Notes: a model not told the origin generated them from the sequence alone. Counted from the stretch's first letter, positions 17,196-26,915 are shown. The stretch: 64,000 nucleotides of DNA from Corynebacterium sp. KPL1814 (GCF_000478175.1 NZ_KI515776.1:205451-269450); one strand, 5' to 3'. Translations and numbers: made by a program.

Positions 17196-18611
17196 TTAGT
17201 GCAGCTCGAGGCGGCGGGACATATCGGAGGCAAAGACCCCGGTGGGGTCGATGTCATTGCGGGTCTTGAGCCAGCCTTCCAGGCCCGGGTACATCTGGTG
17301 GAAGTTCTCGGCAGAGGTGCGCGATTCCTTTGCCAAGTACAGGCGGCCGCCAAACTCCATGACGCGGCGGTCCAGGTCATCGAGAAGCTCGCCCAAGCCC
17401 GGGCGGATGGGGAAGTCCACGCAGACGTTCCAGCCCGGCATCGGGTACGACAGCGGCGCGCGGTTGCCTTCGCCGAAGAGCTTGAATACGTTCAGCGCGG
17501 AGTAGTGGCCGGAGCGCTGGATATCGCGAATGATCTCCTTGAACGGCTCCACGGCCTCCGTGGGAACGACGAACTGGTACTGCAGGAAGCCCTTGGAACC
17601 GTAGCCGCGGTTCCACTCGCCAATGAGATCGAGCGGTTGGTAGAACTGCGTCAAGTTCTTTACCTGGTTCTTCGCCGGCGCGCCCATGGTGTAGTAGGCC
17701 AAGCCCACGGCAGAGAGGCTGAGCTTGTTCAGCGTCCAGGATGGGAAGATATCCGGCACGGTCATCAGCTGCGGCGCGTTGAACTTCAGCGGATCCTTCG
17801 CCAGCTTGGGGGCCAATTCCTCGAGCTGCGCCAAGGTGGCCAGGGAGCCGCGGGAAATGGTGGAGCGACCCAGCTTCGGCTCCGGGGAGATGACATCGAA
17901 CCAGGCAGAGGAGTAGGTGTAATTGTGCTCCGACCCATCCGAGTGGAAGGCAATGGTTTCTTCCAGGTTATCGGTGCGATCCGTATCCGCGATGAAGTAG
18001 GCGGTCTCCGTCTTAGTCATGCGGATGGTGGCGCGCAGGACGATGCCGGTAAGGCCCATGCCGCCGATGGTGGCCCAGAAGAGGTCACCGCTCGGGTCAT
18101 CGTCGCTGCCTTCTGGGGTGAGGTGGAGAACGCGGCCATCAGCAACGAGCAGCTCGATGGAGACCACGTGGTTGCCAAAGGATCCGGCGGAGTGGTGGTT
18201 CTTGCCGTGGATATCGGGGCCGATGGCGCCGCCGATGGTGACCTGGCGGGTGCCCGGCAGGACTGGAACCCACAGGCCATAGGGCAGCGCAGCCTTCATG
18301 AGTTGGTCAAGGGTGACGCCACCATCGACATCGACAAGCGCGGACTCCGGGTCAATGGAGTGGATCTTATTGAGCTTTTGCATGTCGATGACCAAGCCGC
18401 CGCCATTTTGGGCGGGGTCACCATAGGAGCGTCCCATGCCGCGCGCGATGACGCCGCGGCGCAGGTGGGCGGGCTTGTCCGAGTTATCGTCCGCGACCTG
18501 TGCCACTGCATTCTTGATGACGTCCACGTCTTCCGTGGACAGCACATGGGCGGTCGTAGGGGCGGTGCGGCCCCAGCCGTGCAGGGACTTTTCGGTGGTA
18601 TGTAGTTCCAT
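17196..18611 (-). CDS. dprE1: Decaprenylphosphoryl-beta-D-ribose 2-oxidase DprE1
   Basis: A 471-residue FAD-linked oxidase of the VAO/FAD_binding_4 group. The FAD-binding half shows [36 protein letters not shown] and [11 protein letters not shown]; the substrate half contains [10 protein letters not shown] with Cys397, equivalent to Cys387 of the Mycobacterium tuberculosis enzyme, the residue modified by benzothiazinones. It oxidises the ribose C2' of decaprenyl-phosphoribose in the first epimerisation step. First gene of the dprE1-dprE2-(aftA-emb) group; a divergent intergenic space of 126 bases lies behind it. Confidence 0.95.
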   Translation of the reverse strand: MELHTTEKSLHGWGRTAPTTAHVLSTEDVDVIKNAVAQVADDNSDKPAHLRRGVIARGMGRSYGDPAQNGGGLVIDMQKLNKIHSIDPESALVDVDGGVTLDQLMKAALPYGLWVPVLPGTRQVTIGGAIGPDIHGKNHHSAGSFGNHVVSIELLVADGRVLHLTPEGSDDDPSGDLFWATIGGMGLTGIVLRATIRMTKTETAYFIADTDRTDNLEETIAFHSDGSEHNYTYSSAWFDVISPEPKLGRSTISRGSLATLAQLEELAPKLAKDPLKFNAPQLMTVPDIFPSWTLNKLSLSAVGLAYYTMGAPAKNQVKNLTQFYQPLDLIGEWNRGYGSKGFLQYQFVVPTEAVEPFKEIIRDIQRSGHYSALNVFKLFGEGNRAPLSYPMPGWNVCVDFPIRPGLGELLDDLDRRVMEFGGRLYLAKESRTSAENFHQMYPGLEGWLKTRNDIDPTGVFASDMSRRLELH

Positions 18612-18737
18612 CTCTTACTCTTTGCTCGACGGATTGTATCGATGTACCAGCCTACCTAGCTCATAGTGCAGTGGTTGGAGTGACGTTCGTGATATTTAAA
18701 ACATCGTGGGCACACGGACTGCCTCGAATGCGGCGCT

Positions 18738-19013
18738 TTAGAGGTCCATGATCTCGCGGATTTCTTCCGGCAGCTCTGCTTGGGACTCAATCGTGGGCCC
18801 TTCGTAAGTGCCTAAAATCTCGTACACGCGGCGCCGCGAAGTGGAATCCAAAATCGGCATTTCCTCTGCCATGAGGCGCGTCATAAAGGGGCTGAGCGGC
18901 AGATTGGTGTGCTCTGTTGCTTCAAAGTGCCCGTTGCGCTTATCGTCCTCGGCCCGCTCATCCTGAGCGGCTTGCTGGGCGGGGGTCATATGCTCTGTCT
19001 TTTCCGAGTACAT
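18738..19013 (-). CDS. Hypothetical protein, 91 residues
   Basis: A short hydrophilic protein with no membrane helix. It begins with a Lys/Glu-rich, Gln-rich segment and ends with an acidic PELPEEIREIMDL-like helix. I do not recognise a family. ATG at 19013 is taken instead of the TTG two codons earlier. It sits divergently from a small membrane protein gene, 34 bases away, between the two halves of the arabinogalactan locus. Coding potential is supported by the GC-rich third-position pattern and by the tight fit between neighbours. Confidence 0.5.
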   Translation of the reverse strand: MYSEKTEHMTPAQQAAQDERAEDDKRNGHFEATEHTNLPLSPFMTRLMAEEMPILDSTSRRRVYEILGTYEGPTIESQAELPEEIREIMDL

Positions 19014-19047
19014 GCGCAATAGCTTACCGCCGCTTAGAGTGGTCGCT

Positions 19048-19512
19048 ATGACAAATAACCGCGAAGCAGCAGAAGAATCCCGCGATAATTACGCCCTCGA
19101 TGACACCTTGGCAGGCCGCATCACCCAAGCGGCCGCACAGGGCATCGTCACCTCTTACCCGGACTGGATTAAATCCAAAAAGGGCCTTATCACCACCTAC
19201 GTTTTGTCCACGATTGGTTTTGGCGCATTGGTGGCCTATACCAACGCCCAGGCCGAAGAGGACGGCGATGAACCGCGTTCCCCACAGGATTTTGCGGATA
19301 AGGGCCTCAAACTCTGGGCCATTTTGGCAGCGCTGCTTATCCTGGTGGGGCTTGCTCTATGGGCCAATGTCGCCGTGTCCCGCAAGGCGGTGTCTTTCCT
19401 GCGCAAGCGCGGTGCCAAGCGCCCGTGGACACTGTTGGGAGCAATCGGAGCGGCGGCTACGTTTATTATCAGCGAGCTAGAAGCACGCGATATAGAAAAA
19501 CTGGCTTCTTAA
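19048..19512 (+). CDS. Small two- to three-helix membrane protein
   Basis: A 154-residue protein with a hydrophilic N-terminus (residues 1-45), helix one at about 52-72 (LITTYVLSTIGFGALVAYT), an acidic loop, helix two at about 92-112 (LWAILAALLILVGLALWANV) and a third weakly hydrophobic segment near 130-145. No recognised domain. ATG at 19048 is the first internal start after a short non-conserved leader. The next gene begins 21 bases later on the same strand. Function unknown; the location in a cell-envelope locus is the only hint. Confidence 0.6.
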   Translation: MTNNREAAEESRDNYALDDTLAGRITQAAAQGIVTSYPDWIKSKKGLITTYVLSTIGFGALVAYTNAQAEEDGDEPRSPQDFADKGLKLWAILAALLILVGLALWANVAVSRKAVSFLRKRGAKRPWTLLGAIGAAATFIISELEARDIEKLAS

Positions 19513-19533
19513 AATTTGCGTATGGTGGGGCCC

Positions 19534-20430
19534 ATGAACGCAGGGGTCACCGATATTGCACAGGCACGGGCTCGCCGTGCCGACCCGCTGCTGTCGCTCA
19601 AGCGGGAACCGCTCACCGTCATCTGCCAAGCCGCCAATATCCGTGCGGATGGGGAAGTCCACCGTCAAATCGGTTTTAGCGATGCACTTACCTTGCACGA
19701 GCTGCAGAAAGTACTGCACATCTGTTTTGGTCTGCCGGATGAAAACTCCCCGTGGCACTTTTACGAGCACAGCGATGCCCGCGGCCCACGCCTTGACCCA
19801 GAGCGCCAGGCATCCGAATTTCTCTGGCGCGAAGGTGACCAGATCGATTTTGTGTGGGGCCTCTGGGACTTTGAGCTGGTGGTCGCGGAAATCTATCCAC
19901 GCGATAATGGCACCCCCAACGCACTGTGCGTAGGAGGCTCGGGCAATCTCTTTGCGCCCTTTGAGCTTACCGCCGTGAACCGGGAATTGACCGGTGAAAA
20001 GATCACCGATGAAGTCTTGGCAAAGGTTAATCCGCAGGTAAGGGCGTTAATCGAACGCACTAAGCTTTATGACTTTGTTCCCCTCTTACAAGCCATGGAC
20101 CTAAACCGCGGAAGTGACCTGGCGGCGGCCACCGCCGAGGCACTGGCCAGCCTGCCGCGCGAGGTCACCAATGAGGGCAAAGATGCCTTTTGGTCCATGG
20201 CCTTGGCTCTATCCTGCATGGGCGGTGACGAGCTAACCGATTCCGTGGTGGAAACCACCATGGATGCCTTGGGCTGGGTCAACGATGATGGCAATACCTT
20301 GAAAGGCGCGGAGATTCGCGCGCTGTGCGATGCCTCCTTGGACCAGCTATCCCAGATTGGTGCCTACGGCAAGGACGCCGCCGCGCCGGTGTACCGCCTA
20401 GACATGTACCGCGCGCTGCTGCGCGGGTAA
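19534..20430 (+). CDS. Plasmid pRiA4b ORF-3-like domain protein
   Basis: A 298-residue soluble protein. Residues 20-110 resemble the pRiA4b ORF-3 fold (also seen in IS1096 TnpR-like proteins): LTLHELQKVLHICFGLP, then WHFYEH, and YPRDNGTPNALCVGG. The C-terminal half is helical with no recognised motif. The role of this family is unknown. ATG at 19534 is chosen because a GGTGGGG lies just upstream, although two earlier in-frame starts at 19516 and 19522 exist. It is followed after 11 bases by gtrA. Confidence 0.55.
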   Translation: MNAGVTDIAQARARRADPLLSLKREPLTVICQAANIRADGEVHRQIGFSDALTLHELQKVLHICFGLPDENSPWHFYEHSDARGPRLDPERQASEFLWREGDQIDFVWGLWDFELVVAEIYPRDNGTPNALCVGGSGNLFAPFELTAVNRELTGEKITDEVLAKVNPQVRALIERTKLYDFVPLLQAMDLNRGSDLAAATAEALASLPREVTNEGKDAFWSMALALSCMGGDELTDSVVETTMDALGWVNDDGNTLKGAEIRALCDASLDQLSQIGAYGKDAAAPVYRLDMYRALLRG

Positions 20431-20441
20431 GCTAACTGCCT

Positions 20442-20882
20442 GTGACTAATCCACTTGAAGATGCTGCAGAAGTAAAGCGCCCCTCCAGCTCTTTGAAGCA
20501 GCAGCTGGTGCGATTTATTGCGGTAGGCGTCTTTGCCGCCGTCATTGACTATGGGTTGACGCTGTTATTGACCCATTTAGGTCTGCACCGCTCTGGGGCG
20601 AAGGCGATTGGTTGGGTCTTTGGCACCATCGCTGCCTACCTGGCCAATGCGCGCTGGACCTTTGGCACAAAGGTTTCCGGCCGCACGGCCGCGACCGTGG
20701 GCGTGTTATACGTATCCACCTTTGCCGTGCAGAATTTCTTGTACTGGGTGCTCAATGAGCCGCTCATTTCCTTAGGCTTTGAGGGCGCGGTTAAGGACAC
20801 CATTGCCTTTGTCATTGCCCAGGGCGTGGCGACGGTGACCAACTTTGCCATCCAGCGGGTCTTTATCTTTAAAGAAAAGTAG
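20442..20882 (+). CDS. GtrA-family membrane protein
   Basis: A 146-residue protein with four membrane helices and the GtrA signature RFIAVGVFAAVIDYGLTLLL at residues 22-41, then AYLANARWTFG and the C-terminal NFAIQRVFIFKEK. GtrA proteins are proposed to move or present polyprenyl-linked sugars; the mycobacterial homologue beside dprE1 has been linked to supply of the arabinose donor. The gene is on the opposite strand to dprE1 but inside the same locus. The start is GTG. Confidence 0.85.
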   Translation: MTNPLEDAAEVKRPSSSLKQQLVRFIAVGVFAAVIDYGLTLLLTHLGLHRSGAKAIGWVFGTIAAYLANARWTFGTKVSGRTAATVGVLYVSTFAVQNFLYWVLNEPLISLGFEGAVKDTIAFVIAQGVATVTNFAIQRVFIFKEK

Positions 20883-20894
20883 GCACGCGGCGCC

Positions 20895-21821
20895 TTAGGA
20901 GCGATTTCCGGGGCGGCGGAAATCCTCGCGGCGCCCGCGGTTGTGCAGCTTCAACCACTCCAAGAAGCCGGCCGGATCGTGGCGTTGGACCAGGAAGAAC
21001 CAGCCAAAGCGGGCAAATTCCTGGGGCAAGAGCTTCCGCATGCCGCGCTGCCACAGCAGGTAGCCGCGGTTGCGGTAGGTGAAAAAGCGCTTGAACTCGC
21101 CTTCTGGGTACTGGGTATGCATCTTGCCGCCCAAGATGGGCTTGAACTCATCCGAGCCATCTGGGTGGAGGTAGCTGGTGGTCAAGGCGGTGCCGAAGGA
21201 CAGCCCGGAGTTGACCAAGCGGCGGTGGTAATCCACCTCATCGCCGCGGATGAAGAGGCGATAATCCGGCACGCCGATGGTCTGCATTGCCGCGGCGGAA
21301 ATCAGGGCGCCATTAAACAGGGAAGCGATCCCGGGCAGGAAGTCTCCTTCCAGCTCCTCCATGCGGCGGCGCCACACGAGCCCTTGGCGCAGCGGGAAGG
21401 CAAGGCGACCGGGATCGTTGATATTGCACACGGCAGGTGAGACTTCGTGCAGGTTATTATTTCCTGCCACGCGGTAGAGCTCTTCTAATACGCCGTAATC
21501 GGCAGGGCGGCCATCATCATCGGCGCACCATACGGCATCGGCACCCAGTGATAGCGCGGTGAGAAAACCTAGAGCGAAACCGCCCGCACCACCTAGGTTG
21601 GTCTTGGACGGCACGTAGACCGCGCGGTCGCCTGCCAGGGATTCCACCACGTCACGGACCGCATCCTCAGCGCCATTATCCACCACGATGACCCATTGCA
21701 CGGGGTGGGTTTGGTTGACTACCTTTTCGAGCGAGGCGCGCAGCAATTCCGCACGCTGGTGGGTGACAATGACGGCAGCGGTGGTACCGGTGGAATCAAG
21801 GGTGGCAGTCATGCGTTCCAT
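20895..21821 (-). CDS. glfT1: Galactofuranosyltransferase GlfT1
   Basis: A 308-residue GT2-family glycosyltransferase without membrane helices. The nucleotide-sugar strand reads AAVIVTHQRAELLRASLEKV, followed by VVDNGAED and the metal-binding triad CADDDG; the acceptor region contains LFIRGDEVDYHRR. GlfT1 transfers the first galactofuranose residues onto the rhamnosyl linker lipid, starting the galactan. Its place next to the wzm/wzt exporter genes matches the mycobacterial order. ATG at 21821 used; a second ATG three codons later is possible. Confidence 0.85.
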   Translation of the reverse strand: MERMTATLDSTGTTAAVIVTHQRAELLRASLEKVVNQTHPVQWVIVVDNGAEDAVRDVVESLAGDRAVYVPSKTNLGGAGGFALGFLTALSLGADAVWCADDDGRPADYGVLEELYRVAGNNNLHEVSPAVCNINDPGRLAFPLRQGLVWRRRMEELEGDFLPGIASLFNGALISAAAMQTIGVPDYRLFIRGDEVDYHRRLVNSGLSFGTALTTSYLHPDGSDEFKPILGGKMHTQYPEGEFKRFFTYRNRGYLLWQRGMRKLLPQEFARFGWFFLVQRHDPAGFLEWLKLHNRGRREDFRRPGNRS

Positions 21822-21883
21822 CTTGCCACCGGGGGATGGATCTGCTGCGGATAAACACTCCGCGTGGGCTAAGCTGACTTCCT

Positions 21884-22549
21884 ATGGACAGCATGTGGCC
21901 ACCGTTTGGGCTGACGATTCGCGCGAGCGATACTACCCACCCTGGCGTGGAACTGCGCGTGATGCGCGATGAGGATATTGCGGCAATCGCCGGTGTGGCG
22001 CCAGAGGATATCTACGGCGCAGACATTCCGGATTACGCCTTTCCGTGGCTGTTTAATCCCGGGATGAATACGCCTGCAGCGGCGGCCCAGTTCCGGTGGA
22101 CTAACCGCGCGCAGCTGCGCCCAGAAAAGTGGTCCTTGGACTTCATCGTGCGCGACGCTCACTCGGGAGAAATCCTGGGCACCATCGATGCGCGGGCGGA
22201 GGACTTCGCTACGACGCGAGAAATCGCGACCGGTTCCTGGGTCTTTCACCGGTTCCAAGGCCAGGGAGTGGGCACGCTCATCCGGCACGCGGTGGTGTCC
22301 TTTGGCCTCGATTACCTGGGCGCGCAGGTGATGAGCACGAGTTGGGTGGCGCACAATGAGGCCTCGGCGCGGGTGAGCCAGAAGCTGGGCTACCAGGTGG
22401 TTTCTGAAGGAGAAGAGAAGGCGGGGCCGCAGAATAGTTCGCAACGGCATGTGACTGCGCGCGTGGCAGCCCCCAATTACAAGCGCCCGGATGACCTGCA
22501 CGTGGAGGTCTCCGGGCTGAGCCAGCAGCTGCTGGGGATGCTGCGCTAG
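21884..22549 (+). CDS. GNAT-family acetyltransferase (RimJ/RimL type)
   Basis: A 221-residue soluble protein. The acetyl-CoA loop is visible as RFQGQGVGTLIRHAVV around residues 122-137, preceded by the TGSWVFH strand, and the C-terminal strand has TSWVAHNEASARVSQKLGY, as in RimJ-like N-acetyltransferases that modify ribosomal proteins or antibiotics. The target is unknown. The C-terminal 40 residues include RHVTARVAAPNY. It is transcribed toward wzt, with just 3 bases between the stop codons, and is read divergently from glfT1. Confidence 0.75.
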   Translation: MDSMWPPFGLTIRASDTTHPGVELRVMRDEDIAAIAGVAPEDIYGADIPDYAFPWLFNPGMNTPAAAAQFRWTNRAQLRPEKWSLDFIVRDAHSGEILGTIDARAEDFATTREIATGSWVFHRFQGQGVGTLIRHAVVSFGLDYLGAQVMSTSWVAHNEASARVSQKLGYQVVSEGEEKAGPQNSSQRHVTARVAAPNYKRPDDLHVEVSGLSQQLLGMLR

Positions 22550-22552
22550 CTC

Positions 22553-23353
22553 CTACTCGGCAGCGTCTTCGCCCTCAAAGCGCTGGCGCAGATCGCGCAC
22601 GTATTCGCCTACTTCTGGGCCCTCGTACTGGCCCACGACGTCCGATACCTCGCCCACTGAGCGGATTTCGCCGTGATCGATCCACAGCGCGGTATTGCAC
22701 AGCTGCGCCAAAAAGTCATTGGAGTGGGAGGCAAAGACCAAGATGCCGGAGCGCTTGACCAGCTCTTGCAGGCGCACGCGGGCCTTGGCCATAAAGGCTG
22801 CGTCGACGGCGCCGATGCCCTCATCCAGCAGCAGGATTTCCGGCTCAATGGAGGTCACCACGCCGAGTGCTAGGCGCACGCGCATACCGGTCGAGTAGGT
22901 GCGCAGGGGCATCGACAAGTAATCGCCCAGCTCGGAGAACTCCGCGATTTCATCCATCTTTTTCTTCATCTGCTTGATGGATTGGCCCAAAAACAGCCCG
23001 CGGATGATGATGTTGTCGTAGCCGGATACCTCCGGGTCCATGCCCACGCCCAAGTCAAAGACGGGGGCGACGCGCCCGCGGACATCGGCGGTACCGCGCG
23101 TGGGCTCGTAGATACCGGAGAGCAGGCGCAACAGCGTGGACTTGCCGGCGCCATTGTGGCCAACGAGCCCGACGCGATCGCCTTCCCGCAGGTGCAGGTT
23201 AATATCCCGCAGCGCCTCAACCACCACGGTGTTGTGGTCATTTTTCCCGATGGCACCGCCCGCGGTAGAAAGCATGGCCTTTTTTAGGGAGCGGGATTTG
23301 GCATCAAAGATGGGAAAATCCACGCACGCGTTATACGTATCAATTGAGACCAT
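22553..23353 (-). CDS. wzt: Galactan ABC exporter, ATP-binding subunit (Wzt/RfbE type)
   Basis: A 266-residue ATPase of the polysaccharide-export ABC family. Walker A is GHNGAGKST, the signature is STGMRVRLA and Walker B is ILLLDEGIGAVD with the Gly-Ile replacement typical of Wzt/TagH-like exporters. It lacks the extra C-terminal sugar-binding domain. With the permease at 23409-24299 it should flip the lipid-linked galactan. Its order beside glfT1 agrees with the mycobacterial rfbE-glfT1-rfbD arrangement. The start ATG has an AAAGGA-type ribosome site. Confidence 0.88.
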   Translation of the reverse strand: MVSIDTYNACVDFPIFDAKSRSLKKAMLSTAGGAIGKNDHNTVVVEALRDINLHLREGDRVGLVGHNGAGKSTLLRLLSGIYEPTRGTADVRGRVAPVFDLGVGMDPEVSGYDNIIIRGLFLGQSIKQMKKKMDEIAEFSELGDYLSMPLRTYSTGMRVRLALGVVTSIEPEILLLDEGIGAVDAAFMAKARVRLQELVKRSGILVFASHSNDFLAQLCNTALWIDHGEIRSVGEVSDVVGQYEGPEVGEYVRDLRQRFEGEDAAE

Positions 23354-23408
23354 CAGTTTTTATCCTTTCAACGAGCCTCATGGTGGGGTGGGAGTAAAGG
23401 AAGGGAGG

Positions 23409-24299
23409 CTATACCCAGTAGCTCACGCGGAAACGCCACTTGCGCATGACGAGCCCGGCGATGAACAAGCCGATTGCGGTGCAGCCGATGACGATCCACC
23501 AGTGGTAGGCGGCAACGGGTTCACCAATCATTGGGGCGCGCACGATTTCCAGATAGTGATACAGCGGGTTGATTTCCGCGATGCGGGCGCGGTCCGCCAC
23601 CGCACCGCCTTGGTCCTTGAGGGTATTGGTCATCCAAACAATCGGGGTGACGTAGAACAATAGCTGCGTCAAGGCATCGAGCAGTGGGGCGACATCGCGA
23701 AAGCGCGTGGCGATGATGCCAAAGAACATGGTGACCCACACGCCGTTAATGAGCAGGAGCAGTAGCCCGGGGATAAAGAGGAAAAATTCCCAGCCCAAGT
23801 TGCGCGGGAAGATCATGATTAGCAAGAGCCAGATGATGAGGTTATGGCCCAAAAACAGGGTTTGGCGCCACACCAGCCGGTACACGTGCACCGAAAGCGG
23901 GGCGGGAAGCTGCTTAATCAGTCCCTCATTATCAATAAAGACCGTGGACCCTTCCTTAATGCAGCCCGAAATAAAGGTCCACATAATAAGGCCCACGGTG
24001 ACGTGGGGAAGGAATTCCGCGACGGGAATCTGAAAAAGCATGGAATACAAGAGGCCCAAGGCAAGCGCCATCACACCGGTGGCGATGGTGATCCAGAATG
24101 GGCCGAGGACGGAGCGGCGGTAGCGCTGCTTGATATCTTGCAGGCCCAGCTTGAACCACAGCTCACGCTGCTGTGCACCCCGCATAAGGTCTGCGAAAGC
24201 AGCTTTGAGGGTCATGGACTGGGACGCTGGGATAGCCTCGCCTTCTGGCTGGGAGGTCATGCGGGCGATATCAGCGCGCAGTTGATTGTTATCTTGCAC
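23409..24299 (-). CDS. wzm: Galactan ABC exporter, permease subunit (Wzm/RfbD type)
   Basis: About 296 residues with six membrane helices, of the ABC-2 polysaccharide-export permease family. Seen features are the cytoplasmic amphipathic helix ELWFKLGLQDIKQRYRRSVLGP, the FISGCIKEGSTVFIDNEGLIKQ segment between helices and a hydrophobic C-terminus ending in RVSYWV. Start assignment is uncertain: TTG at 24329, GTG at 24299 and ATG at 24260 are in frame and none has a strong ribosome site. It lies 55 bases upstream of wzt and is likely in one transcript with it. Confidence 0.85.
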   Translation of the reverse strand: MQDNNQLRADIARMTSQPEGEAIPASQSMTLKAAFADLMRGAQQRELWFKLGLQDIKQRYRRSVLGPFWITIATGVMALALGLLYSMLFQIPVAEFLPHVTVGLIMWTFISGCIKEGSTVFIDNEGLIKQLPAPLSVHVYRLVWRQTLFLGHNLIIWLLLIMIFPRNLGWEFFLFIPGLLLLLINGVWVTMFFGIIATRFRDVAPLLDALTQLLFYVTPIVWMTNTLKDQGGAVADRARIAEINPLYHYLEIVRAPMIGEPVAAYHWWIVIGCTAIGLFIAGLVMRKWRFRVSYWV

Positions 24300-24473
24300 G
24301 CCCAACACCCTAGCGCGCGTGCTGGGCAAACGGGAACTACACGCCGCTAGCCTGGGAAAACAGTGATGCCCAGGGAAAATTCAGATTTGGGAAACTGAAG
24401 CCAAACGCGTATACAGTAGGGAATCGACCGCCACGTGGTGGCAGTTGTTCAGTGCGATGAAGAAGGGGACCTA

Positions 24474-25727
24474 ATGCCAGCAGCTTCGGCACACTATGAC
24501 GTCTTTAGTGCGCGAGGTTTGTACACCGGACTATCTGATGGCTGGACATACCTCAATGCGCACGCGGTGCCCCAAATTTCGGAGCGCGTGACCTCCGGCG
24601 TTGCCCGGTCTTTCCGGATGGCGACGGCGGTAGCGACGCAAGAGGGACCAGGCGGCGCCCACTCGGCCGCGCCCGAGCCGGGCCGGTTGGCAGGCGATGG
24701 CAACTATGCAGCAGCGCGCATGGCCATTGCGGATCTCACCGCTTCCAAGGCAGACCGTGTGGTCCTTGGCCCATCCCTGCCCGTGCTGTACCAATCCCTG
24801 TCGCGTGCGGCACGCCCACTATTGGGCAGCAATTCCTCGGTGGTGCTGTCCAAGCTGGATCCGCCCACGCTGTATTCGGCTTTTTCTGAAGTGCGCGCCG
24901 ATATCCGCTGGGCGCAGCCAGATCTTGGCACCGGCGAATTGCCGGGGTTCCAGTTCGCGGAGCTTGTCGATGGTTCCACCAGGATCGTCGCTTTCTCCGC
25001 AGCGCATGAGCTATTGGGTACGGTATCCCCAGCCGAAGAGATCATTGACACGGTGCGGGGGCGCTCGCGTGCATGGACGCTTCTCGATGTCTCCGCAATC
25101 GCGCCCTACCGCCCCATCCGCTTCGATGAGCTGGGCGCGGATATTGTAGGCATCGACATCGGGCTGCTTGGCGGGCCGCAGATGGCCGCCTTGGTCTTCC
25201 GCGATACGCGCATGCTCCGCCGGCTGGATGCCCTAAATCCCATCTATTCCAAGGAAGACGGCCGCAAGCTAGAGACCCCGGTTTCTTCCGGTTTGGCCGG
25301 CGGCGTGGGGCCACTGGTGGATCACCTTGCCGCCCTGGCCGGTGGGGATAAGGGATCGCGCCGGGTGCGCCTTAATAAGTCCATGACCGCCTTGAGTGCT
25401 TACCTCGAGGACTTGCGCGCGGATCTTTATGCTTTCTTAAGCACCCTGCCTGCCGTACATATTTTGGGCGTGACCGGGGAAGCCGCCGCCGGAGCCTCCG
25501 ATGATCGCTTGCCCCGCTTGACCTTTGCGGTCAACGGCGTTCCCGCAGAGACGGTGTACAAGCGCCTCTTTGATAATGGGCTTGTCACCACGTTGGCCCC
25601 GCAAACACCGCTGCTGACGGAAATGGGCGTGGAAGAGATCGGTGGTGCCGTCACCGTGGCACTGGGGCCGTTTAATACGTACCACGATATCGAGCACCTC
25701 GTTCGCGTCGTTGCCTCGCTCGCCTAA
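24474..25727 (+). CDS. Class-V aminotransferase-fold protein lacking the PLP lysine
   Basis: A 417-residue protein of the fold-type I, cysteine-desulfurase-like (class V) family; it corresponds in position to the putative aminotransferase beside the mycobacterial galactan exporter. The Asp that pairs with the pyridine nitrogen is visible in DVSAIAPYRPI. The following stretch, which in relatives reads roughly SPYKFFGPHVG with the Schiff-base Lys, here reads IDIGLLGGPQMA, so no lysine falls at that place. If this holds, the protein cannot form the normal internal aldimine. The ATG at 24474 follows AAGAAGGGG. It is divergent from wzm. Confidence 0.75.
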   Translation: MPAASAHYDVFSARGLYTGLSDGWTYLNAHAVPQISERVTSGVARSFRMATAVATQEGPGGAHSAAPEPGRLAGDGNYAAARMAIADLTASKADRVVLGPSLPVLYQSLSRAARPLLGSNSSVVLSKLDPPTLYSAFSEVRADIRWAQPDLGTGELPGFQFAELVDGSTRIVAFSAAHELLGTVSPAEEIIDTVRGRSRAWTLLDVSAIAPYRPIRFDELGADIVGIDIGLLGGPQMAALVFRDTRMLRRLDALNPIYSKEDGRKLETPVSSGLAGGVGPLVDHLAALAGGDKGSRRVRLNKSMTALSAYLEDLRADLYAFLSTLPAVHILGVTGEAAAGASDDRLPRLTFAVNGVPAETVYKRLFDNGLVTTLAPQTPLLTEMGVEEIGGAVTVALGPFNTYHDIEHLVRVVASLA

Positions 25728-25745
25728 ATAGGGTGCGCTGGGAAA

Positions 25746-26717
25746 CTACACCGTGAGAACCAGCGTGCCCGTGACCTCGCCGCTGTCGAGGGCTTCGTGG
25801 GCTTGGGCGGCATCGGCAAGCGGGTACGTGCCATGCAGCGCGTGCTTCACGCGGCCATCTTCCAGCATGGGCCACACATTTTTGATGGTGCCGGCGACGA
25901 TCTCCGCCTTATCGTCCAAGTCACGCGCGCGCAGCGTCGTGCCCTGAATGGTCAGGCGCTTCGGCAGCATGGGGGCCAAATTGATATCCGCCTTGGTGCC
26001 GCCCTGCATGCCGATGATGATGAGCTTGCCGTCCTTGGCCAGGCACTTCATGTTCTTTTCCAGGTACTTTGCGCCGATGATATCCAGGATGACATCGCAG
26101 CTGCCCTTGAGCTTATCGACGAAGTCCTGCTCCTTGTAGTTGATGAGAATATCCGCGCCAAGCTCGCGGCAGCGCTCTAGCTTTTCCTGCGATCCGGCGG
26201 TAACAGCCACCTCAGCGCCCAGCGCCTTTGCTACCTGGATGGCAAAGGTGCCGATGCCGCCGCCACCGCCGTGGATGAGCAGGCGCTGGCCCTCGTGCAG
26301 GCCCGCCTCGATGCCCAGGTTGGACCACACGGTGCAGCCGACCTCAACCACGGCCGCGGTTTCTTCCAGGCTAAATCCCTTGGGCAGCGGAAGCAGCTGA
26401 CCCTGCGGGACCGCGACATATTCCGCATAGCCGCCGCCTGCAAGCAAACAGCCGACCTCGGTGCCGGCTTCCCAATCCGTATCGCCGGCATCCTCAATCA
26501 CGCCGGCGGCCTCCAGCCCAATTATTTCCGATGCCCCTGGTGGCGGCGGGTACGCGCCCATCGTCTGCAGAATATCGCCGCGGTTGGCGCCCGCCGCCTT
26601 TACCTTCACCAAGACCTCCCCGGATCGCAGCTCAGGAACGTCTACGTCCTGCAGCTCTAGCGACCGTGGGGTATCAGGATCGGTCTGGACGATTGCCTTC
26701 ATCTGTGTAGCACTCAT
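25746..26717 (-). CDS. NAD(P)H-quinone oxidoreductase, MDR superfamily
   Basis: A 323-residue medium-chain dehydrogenase without the structural zinc. The N-terminal GroES-like fold contains GANRGDILQTMGAYPPPPGASEIIGLE, and the Rossmann motif is GGGGGIGTFAIQVAKALGA around residues 150-168. The overall length and the YPPPPG motif match the PIG3/QorA-like quinone reductases. It reduces quinones or related carbonyls with NADPH. It converges with the class-V fold gene; the same pair is neighbouring in mycobacteria. Confidence 0.85.
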   Translation of the reverse strand: MSATQMKAIVQTDPDTPRSLELQDVDVPELRSGEVLVKVKAAGANRGDILQTMGAYPPPPGASEIIGLEAAGVIEDAGDTDWEAGTEVGCLLAGGGYAEYVAVPQGQLLPLPKGFSLEETAAVVEVGCTVWSNLGIEAGLHEGQRLLIHGGGGGIGTFAIQVAKALGAEVAVTAGSQEKLERCRELGADILINYKEQDFVDKLKGSCDVILDIIGAKYLEKNMKCLAKDGKLIIIGMQGGTKADINLAPMLPKRLTIQGTTLRARDLDDKAEIVAGTIKNVWPMLEDGRVKHALHGTYPLADAAQAHEALDSGEVTGTLVLTV

Positions 26718-26830
26718 ACCGCCAATCTAATGGAGGAGGTGTGGTGTGCGCCACGTCCATTTTCTCGTGGGGCAATGTGATTCGCGCGGGACCGTTTAGT
26801 AAGCTAACCAAGTTGCCTCTTCGGCACGAT

Positions 26831-26915
<85 letters not shown>

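Noticed and set aside
17199..18605. 468-codon open frame opposite dprE1
   Set aside because: It mirrors dprE1 codon positions in GC-rich DNA, has no ribosome site and no recognisable protein; a shadow frame.
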